Origin: Bacillota bacterium
Lineage (GTDB): Bacteria > Bacillota > Dethiobacteria > Dethiobacterales > Dethiobacteraceae
NCBI GenBank assembly: GCA_024650095.1
Contig: JANKMV010000036.1
Location: forward strand, 1-11,203
Reading direction: 5' to 3'
DNA: 11,203 bases
A model generated the notes under the pieces. The model was given only the letters and a program-made list of their open reading frames with translations, made no database searches and was not told where the DNA came from. Below, piece after piece: positions 1-7,000 of the stretch (the stretch's first letter is position 1; each line of letters opens with the position of its first letter). A program made the translations under genes and the position numbers.

Positions 1-1
1 G

Positions 2-667
2 TCAAATTATGCTACGATCAATATTCCTTTGCATATGCCTACATTCATGAGAGAAAAAGATTTTGAAAAACTATGGTGGCCAACGGCGAAGCGTTTGGTT
101 GAAGAATATGCTTCCATGGGCATCCATTGCAACTTATTCTGTGAAGATAATTGGATGAGGTATCTTGACCATCTGTCTGAGTTGCCCACAGATACAACCT
201 TGCGCTTTGAATATGGTGATCCCAAGCTCGTGAAGGAAAAACTGGGCAACAAGTTTATTGTCAGTGGCCTGTTCCCCATGCAGATTCTAAAGTCAGGCAC
301 CAAGCAACAATGTATTGATAAGGCCAAAGAAGTTATTGATGCTCTGGCACCTGGTGGGAAGTATGTTTTTTCCTTTGATAAAGGAATTCAAGTTCTGAGT
401 GACCTAAATATAGAAAACTTTAATGCTGTGACTGAATTTATCCGTGATTATGGTGTATACGATAATCCTGGTGCGGTTGCTGGTATGCAGTTTAACAAAG
501 ACGATTATAAAGCTCCCACAGCAGCATCGACTAAAATTGACAGCAAATACTACAGAACTTGGGAAGATTTCAAGACCAGTTATCCCGGCCTCTCTGAACA
601 TGCTAAAACTAAGATTATGGGATATGAGGACCAGATGCTCGTATTTCTTACATGGCTTTTGTTATAG
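2..667 (+). CDS. URO-D/MtaA-like methyltransferase-family protein, 5' end cut off by the window
   Basis: The reading frame is open from the first bases of the window, so only the C-terminal ~221 residues are present. The visible part matches the second half of the uroporphyrinogen decarboxylase-like TIM barrel found in corrinoid methyltransferase systems (MtaA/CmuA relatives). It shows an initial strand plus the segment MPTFMREKDFEKLWWP, a helix of the KRLVEEYASMG type, then LFCEDNWMRYLDHLSELP, FEYGDPKLVKEKLG and the late barrel segment VSGLFPMQILKSGT. Relatives such as MtaA carry an H-x-C zinc motif where this protein has LFCEDN, so the zinc site differs or is absent, and the substrate cannot be assigned. 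True heme-pathway HemE is unlikely because of this subfamily's C-terminal tail (YYRTWEDFKTSYPG onward), which I associate with demethylase-linked URO-D proteins. A perfect hairpin terminator follows 12 bases after the stop. The gene is unrelated to the c-di-GMP module downstream. Confidence 0.85.
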   Translation, partial: SNYATINIPLHMPTFMREKDFEKLWWPTAKRLVEEYASMGIHCNLFCEDNWMRYLDHLSELPTDTTLRFEYGDPKLVKEKLGNKFIVSGLFPMQILKSGTKQQCIDKAKEVIDALAPGGKYVFSFDKGIQVLSDLNIENFNAVTEFIRDYGVYDNPGAVAGMQFNKDDYKAPTAASTKIDSKYYRTWEDFKTSYPGLSEHAKTKIMGYEDQMLVFLTWLLL

Positions 668-678
668 TATCCATTATT

Positions 679-719
679 TTCAGGTGAAGTGCTTAGCACT
701 TCACCTGAATTTTTCTTTT
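679..719 (+). terminator. Rho-independent terminator of the URO-D gene
   Basis: A perfect 14-bp stem (TTCAGGTGAAGTGC at 679-692, its complement at 696-709) with a 3-base loop TTA is followed by a T-rich run TTTTTCTTTT (710-719). It lies 12 bases after the URO-D stop codon and insulates the riboswitch-controlled unit from upstream transcription. Confidence 0.95.
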
Positions 720-857
720 ATTTGATTCTGCCCGCTATGCGCAATAACAAGGAGCATTGCTGCAAAATAGTAGACGTTGTACTTAAGCAAAGATCAGTTA
801 GAGAATCTGGTGCGAAGCCACTGAAGTTTTGATATTAGATGGAATTTCGCGTTACTA

Positions 858-886
858 TTGTAGAAATTAAAAAAATATGGTAAATT
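858..886 (+). promoter_or_regulatory. Candidate sigma-A promoter for the riboswitch-adhesin transcript
   Basis: TTGTAG (858-863) and TAAATT (881-886) are separated by exactly 17 bases, with an A-rich spacer. This would start RNA near 892-895, immediately before the c-di-GMP aptamer, which is where a riboswitch transcript should begin. Both hexamers are imperfect, so the positional fit to the aptamer is the stronger argument. Confidence 0.55.
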
Positions 887-894
887 ATCAATAG

Positions 895-985
895 GTTACT
901 AGATAACGGCAAACCTACCGAAAGGTAGGGACGCAAAGCCAAGGGTCTACGGCATACTGCTATGATCGCCCGGCTACCGAAAGTG
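895..985 (+). promoter_or_regulatory. Cyclic-di-GMP-I (GEMM-I) riboswitch aptamer
   Basis: The conserved GEMM-I landmarks are present in order. GGCAAACC begins at 908. A hairpin CCTACC-GAAA-GGTAGG (914-929) carries the conserved GAAA tetraloop. GACGCAAAGCC (930-940) follows, with GCC closing on GGC (908-910). Then GGGTCTA (943-949), a short hairpin GCA-TAC-TGC (952-960), TATGAT (961-966) and GCCCGG (968-973) complete the second arm. The GAAA loop is expected to dock into the TCTA/TATGA receptor, as in the Vc2 structure. The family binds the second messenger c-di-GMP and controls the gene downstream, here the giant adhesin whose start is about 60 bases further on. Boundaries are approximate, because I could not fold the outer helix with certainty. 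Confidence 0.95.
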
Positions 986-1000
986 CTATTTTTTTTTGTT
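974..1000 (+). promoter_or_regulatory. Probable expression platform of the riboswitch (T9 run)
   Basis: Directly after the aptamer core lies CTACCGAAAGTGCTA followed by nine consecutive Ts (989-997). This suggests control by transcription termination. The decamer CTACCGAAAG (974-983) repeats the 5' strand and loop of the first aptamer hairpin (915-924), so CTACC here could pair with GGTAG (924-928) in a competing fold. CTATT (986-990) can also pair with AATAG (890-894). I see no single strong terminator stem, so the mechanism and the on/off direction remain open. Confidence 0.4.
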
Positions 1001-1044
1001 ATTATAAATGCAGCTGCAATAGACAGTTAGGAGATGATGCAAGG

Positions 1045-4000
1045 ATGATAAAAAAGGGAATAAGTTTGATCTTGATGGTTCTGATTATTCTAAATATGAT
1101 ACCAATGACAACATTTGCGGTGGATGAGGGAGAAGGAGAAACTGCGGTAACGAGCAGTGGAGCTGAAACTGTAACAATCGACTCGACGCTGGGAGCAGGC
1201 AGCCTGCACGAAATTGATCTTGGCACAACGTCTTCCTATAACCTAACCATAGATGTTACGGCACAAAGTTTGGCAAGTCCAAAGCTTGTCATTACTGTGC
1301 CTAAAGACATTACGGTAACCTATTATCCGACAGCTTCCAATGCGACTCTTGCCGGGTCACTGGCACTCATTGCCAACCCCGTTACGAAAACCACGGATAG
1401 CGATGGCAAGACCGTTCTTGCTTATCACTTTAAAGAAAATGTGACAACAGTGGGATTCAATATTACGCTGGCCCCTACATACAAGCTAAAGCCAGGAAAC
1501 GATTATACTGTAGCGGCCATCTTGTTTGATGATATTATCGAACAGGCAACTGAATTCGATACCATCACCATTACAGGCAATCCGACGTTAAAAAATGGCG
1601 CCTACTCTGTGTTCACCAGTAGAGAGACGATTATTTTACGTGATGATGCTGACTATTACTATGCGCGGGCTAATGGATATTTACGTTCTACATATAGCCC
1701 TACCTATGATTATGACTCTCTGGAGGTCATAGTACCGCTACCTGACGAAGCAGTACCCGGCTACTATAATGGTAGTGAATTTGCACTGCTTGAAGAAGGT
1801 GTTTTACGGTCATTTGCTGACGGGTCGGTGAGGTATGAGGCTGATTATGATTTTATTACTGCCGCTGAGACAACCGTAGCAAGTGGAAAAAAAGCACTGG
1901 TTTATACGCTTTCTGCAAACCACAGCTTGGTGAATAATACATATACCCATTATTATTACAACGACAATATGGGTGGCATTTATTTGCGCTTTCCGGGAAG
2001 TATGACAAACGGAGATTACAGGTCACCTTGCTCTGCCGCTGTGCGTGCTTACATAGACAATGATACGGAAAATTATGTTGTGCTCAGGGACTTTGGCTCA
2101 GCTTCAACGTACTCGCTTTACTATACATTTAAAGCCTATAATCTACAGGACTTTTTCTACAATTATATTACATACAGTTATAACAGTGTCTACAGCGCTA
2201 ATCATCTACTTAATATCGAAGATAATTACTATTTCTATGATTATTTTCACAACAAAACAGGTGAAGTGATTGAAAATATCAATGTAGAATACACTATTCC
2301 GCAGGAACTAAACTGCTACAAATTAGAGTTTACACTTAATTCATCTCCAAGTAGCCATTATCCGTCGTCTGCCGTAGTGCAGTATCGAACGGAAAAGAAT
2401 CCCACATTACAAACGGCTACGTTAACAGCTGATGATGCTACATTTTTGTTGGGGGACAGTACGGATTCACTTACCTATGTAAATGTGGTTTATGACAAAC
2501 TCGGTGTTTACAATTATTCCTCGACATTGATGAAAGGGTATGTGGTTAACAGGGATAATGTGGATAGCAGTACAGGGTACCCTATATATTCGCAGATCCT
2601 TTCAGCAGAGGCTACAGGCAGTATAAGTGATGTTTCCATTGCTGCTCAGCTGAGGCGAAATACAACGATGTACCTGAAGCAGAAATATGAGGTTGTCCCC
2701 GGTTATCTTTATCTCAATCGTACGACGCTTAATAAGGGGGACAGTTTTTCTGCCTATTTCAGATTAACAGGCAACAACGCTTATGTAACCAATCCGACCA
2801 TTTACTTATTAATGCCGTCAGAATTCATATTTTCTAGTTATACTAATCCCTATCCCGGGGCGGAGTATACGATCTCGCAACGAAGTATTACTGTTACAGA
2901 AGACACGGCAACAATGTATGTGCCACCGGGCGACTATATCCTCTATACCATTCAATATACCGATGGTATAGCCTATATCAATTCGTCCTATCACAATATG
3001 TATTTTACAGTCGGTCCGGAGGTAGATACCGCTACGCTGCGTACAGGTGTTTATCTGCCTGCGGCGGTCGCGGTAACAAGCGAAAATACTACATTCCCTT
3101 ATTCTCAAACTAATACTAATTATGTAATGCAGGATAGATGGGATTTCGACGAGGACAATGACACCACAGAAAAACTCCCAACAATGAACCAACATCCTAC
3201 CGTTACCATCAATGCAGTGCGCTCCATTACCGCACAAAGTTTTGTAACCTCCAGCTATTCAGGCAGTGGTGAAAATATCACGCAAAGCTACCAACATCAT
3301 TCTACGGGTCATTATAAATTGTATATTTACAATGGTCTGGAAAGTGGAAACACAGCAAAAAACAGTACAATTACGATCAATGTGCCCAAAACGGACTTTA
3401 ACAATGAAAACATGACTTCCCAGTGGGGTGTAACACTTACAGGTGCGCCTGTGCTTAACGGTGCGTTTTTAGCGGATGCTACTCTGGCCTATAGTACGGA
3501 TGGCGGAGCCACTTATACCACATCTGTGAGCGATTACAGCGAAGTCACAAACATCAAGCTAGAAACTGAGCCGGAAGTAGCTTTGGAAAGCAGTGAAAGT
3601 GCCAGTATTAGCTTGCCGTTTACGGCTGATTTTCCGCAAAACATAGGCTCTTCCTCCAAAGCGTACTTTGATGCAGATTTTTCTTACTATCATAACAGTT
3701 ATCCGGCAGCTGTATCCGCCGATATCAGTCCGAATATGCTTACAGTCGCTCCCGTTAATGTATCCGGGGCCGTGTTCAAGGATTTCAACGCCAACGGCAT
3801 ACAGGACAGTGATGAACAGAACAACTATAAATATTACAACGTGACGTTGTATAAAGGTGAATACACCGACAGTACAACAGGGTTAACTTATCTTACCAGC
3901 ACATCGTCAAACTACTATACCGGGGCATATAGCTTGAATCAAATTTATCTCCCGGGTATGTATACAGTGCGTGTTATGAAGACAAGTGATGAATACTTTC

Positions 4001-7000
4001 CGTCAACGGGAGAGTTTACCCCAGACGGAAGCACGAACTATGCTTATTACACATTTACGGTCAACGACGATACCAATAGAGTAGATAGCGTGAATCTGGG
4101 TATCGTTGCCCCGCGGACCATGAATTTGAATTATTCATCATTAACGTTGTTTGAGCAGGGCCCGATCCGTAAAATACTGCCTACCGTAGCTCCCGTACTT
4201 TCGGATTTGGAATCCATCACGTATACGTCCTCGGATGTAAATGTGGTTACTGTTGCACCCGACGGTACTCTTACATATGTAGGAGACGGGAATGCAGTGA
4301 TTACGGTGAGTGTGCCGCAGATTTCTGCGCTACAGGATATTTTTAGTGAAGCGCCGGTGACAGCAAATGTGCATGTGTATGCAAGAAAGACAAGCTACAG
4401 TATTTTGTACAAGGATCATAACGGCAACAGCATTAACACATCACTAACGGAAGATTATGCGGATTATAAGTCGTATACCTATGGCTCAACCATAGGGCTG
4501 CCAACGGCAGAACCTTATTCCCGGAGTGGCTATACGTTCAGTGGCTGGTATACAGCGCAAACAGGGGGAAACAAGGTTTCTAATCTTAGCTCTTCCACAT
4601 ATGGCGACCAGGCAGTATATGCTAGGTGGACGGCCGACAGCTATGCTATTACGTATGAAGGGATGGAGGGCGCAAGCTATGGCGTGTACCATCCGGCGCA
4701 GCATACGTATGGTACGGTAACACCTGTTTCGGATGCAACAAAGAAAGGCTACGATTTTGTGGGTTGGAAAATCAACCAGTCGACGACCGCAGCGAAAAGC
4801 ATCACGCTTGGTGCAGCTGATTACACGGACGCCATTACTTTGACTGCTGTATGGAGCCTCGCTGCTCCTGTTGTAAACATCTCCACCGATGCTATCAATG
4901 ATACCGTAACCTATGGTTCTGATATAACTATTAGCGCTGCAGTAACAGAGGGTGAAAATCTCGACTACTCTTATGAATGGTTTAGTAGATTAACCGCTGG
5001 AGCAGATATCTCACTCGTTGCAGACAACCGTACGCTTACGTTAGCTCAAGTTGAAGATAGTGGCCAATACTACTGCAGGGTCACTGTAAGCGACGCTACA
5101 CAGAGTGCAGCAAAGAACAGCAGTTTAATCGCAGTAACGATCAACAGAGCAAATGGTTCAATCACAAACATTTCAGATATAAGCAAGAATTATGATGGTT
5201 CTCCAGTGAGCGCCCCTGACTACACAATAGAGGGGGATGGCACGGTAACGCTTGCGTACAAGAAAGCAAATGATCTCGATACGGCATACAATGTCTCGGC
5301 ACCTGTTGATGCCGGTGAATACATTGTGCGTATACGTGCTGCCCAGGGTTCTAACCATCATGAAGTATCGGAAACAAAAGATTTTACCATCAGCCCCAGG
5401 ATTATCACTGTAACGCCCATAGATGGGCAGACCAAGGTGTACAGTGAAGCTGATCCGCTCCTCACATATAGCACAAATGCGGCTAGTGCTGTCGTAGATG
5501 GAGAGAATATAATGATAACCGGTGCTCCTGTACGGGCTACCGGTGAGAATGTTGGCACCTATCTGATCGGATTGGGTACACTTACTCTCGGTGACGGAGT
5601 GGACACAAATGGTTTTAGGGCTGCCAACTATCAGTTGGTGCTGTCAGAAACAGCATCGGACTTTACCATACTCTCAGCTGCCATGGATGTATTTGCAGCG
5701 GGCTACAGCGGCACCTATGACGGACAGTTCCATGGTATAACGGTTAGTGCTCCTGCCGGAGCAACCATATATTATAAGAGGGATGGTGGACTGTGGTCAC
5801 AGGATAAACCTCTCTTTAAGGATGTTGTTTCAGCGGTAACGGTCACTTACAAAGTAGAAAAACCCAATTACACAACGATTGAAGATAGTCGGACCGTAAC
5901 CGTAATCCCGCGCCCAATCACGATTGCCGCAGGCAGCAACAGTAAAACATACGATGGAACAACACTAGCGTTTGACGGCTATAGTGTAAACGATGGTACA
6001 CTTGCTTTCGGTGACAGTATTAGCACAGTAACGATGACAAGTGAAAGTACAATTATCGATTACGGAACGACAGATAACGTAATTGATACCATCGTGATTA
6101 AGAACGGTACAGCGGACGTAACTTCAAACTATGATCTAACAACCCAAGCAGGAACGCTGACCATTAACAAGAGGGCAATAACGATCACAGCCGATAGTAA
6201 TGAAAAGGTGTATGACCAAACCGCGCTGACCGACAGCGGTTACAGCATCACTAGCGGTATGCTAGTAGCAGGTGATACTGTCCATAGCGTTGATATATCG
6301 GGCACAATTACTGACGTTGGTACGGCAAGCAATATTGTGGGTGACATTGTGATTATGCGCGGGTTGGCAGATGCCACGGCTAATTACGACATTATGAAGG
6401 TAGAAGGAACCCTAACGGTAAGCAAACGACATATAGAGATCACAGCCGATAGTGCGTCGGGACTATATAACGGCACGCTTGTGAGCGCGAATCGTTATTC
6501 CATTACCGGTGAGCTAGATTTTCCCGCCGGTGAGGGCTTTGAAAGTGTTACGGTCGAAGGAAGTCAGACGCTTGTAGGATCGAGTAGGAACCAAATAATC
6601 GATTATGTGCTTAACTCGGACACCATTGCAAATAATTATGTGATTACAGCACAGCATGGAACACTGACAGTAGAAAAAGCGGAAATACCCATTACAATTA
6701 CCGCTGCCAGCGATAAGAAAATGTATGATGGCACTCCTTTGATTAGGGATTTATACACTCTCCACAACAGTGCCCTGGCTGAAGGGGATACGCTTGAAGT
6801 CGCGGTCGCGGGCAGTATTACCGATTATGGCAGTACAGACAACAACATATCTTCCGTAAAAGTCTGGCATGGTGAGTCGGAAGTGACAGAAAACTATATA
6901 ATTAGCAAAGTCCCAGGGAAACTGGAAATAACGAAGCGCTCAGTGCTCATGACAGCAAAGGATAATGAAAAGGTGTACGATGGTAGTGAGCTTCAGGCAA

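Larger units (their letters stand above)
668..1044 (+). other. Intergenic leader region between the URO-D gene and the adhesin
   Basis: This 377-base stretch has no protein-coding gene that I can support. In order it holds the URO-D terminator (679-719), a featureless stretch of about 135 bases (720-857), a promoter (858-886), the c-di-GMP-I riboswitch (about 895-985), a T9 run (989-997), and a leader with the palindrome GCAGCTGC (1011-1018). The adhesin ribosome binding site TTAGGAGA (1027-1034) comes last. The short frames overlapping it start inside the URO-D gene in another frame and have no ribosome binding site. Confidence 0.8.

Noticed and set aside
640..667. The URO-D C-terminus ending in FLTWLLL looked like a frameshifted end
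   Set aside because: The preceding tail is typical of this URO-D subfamily, and a strong terminator follows at once, so the end looks natural.
444..725. 93-residue frame overlapping the end of the URO-D gene
   Set aside because: Out-of-frame shadow of the URO-D gene that runs through its terminator, with no ribosome binding site.
808..832. GGTGCGAAGCCACTG, partly like cobalamin or GEMM riboswitch cores
   Set aside because: Only a short piece matches. The surrounding conserved elements and helices are missing, and it lies upstream of the promoter for the adhesin transcript.
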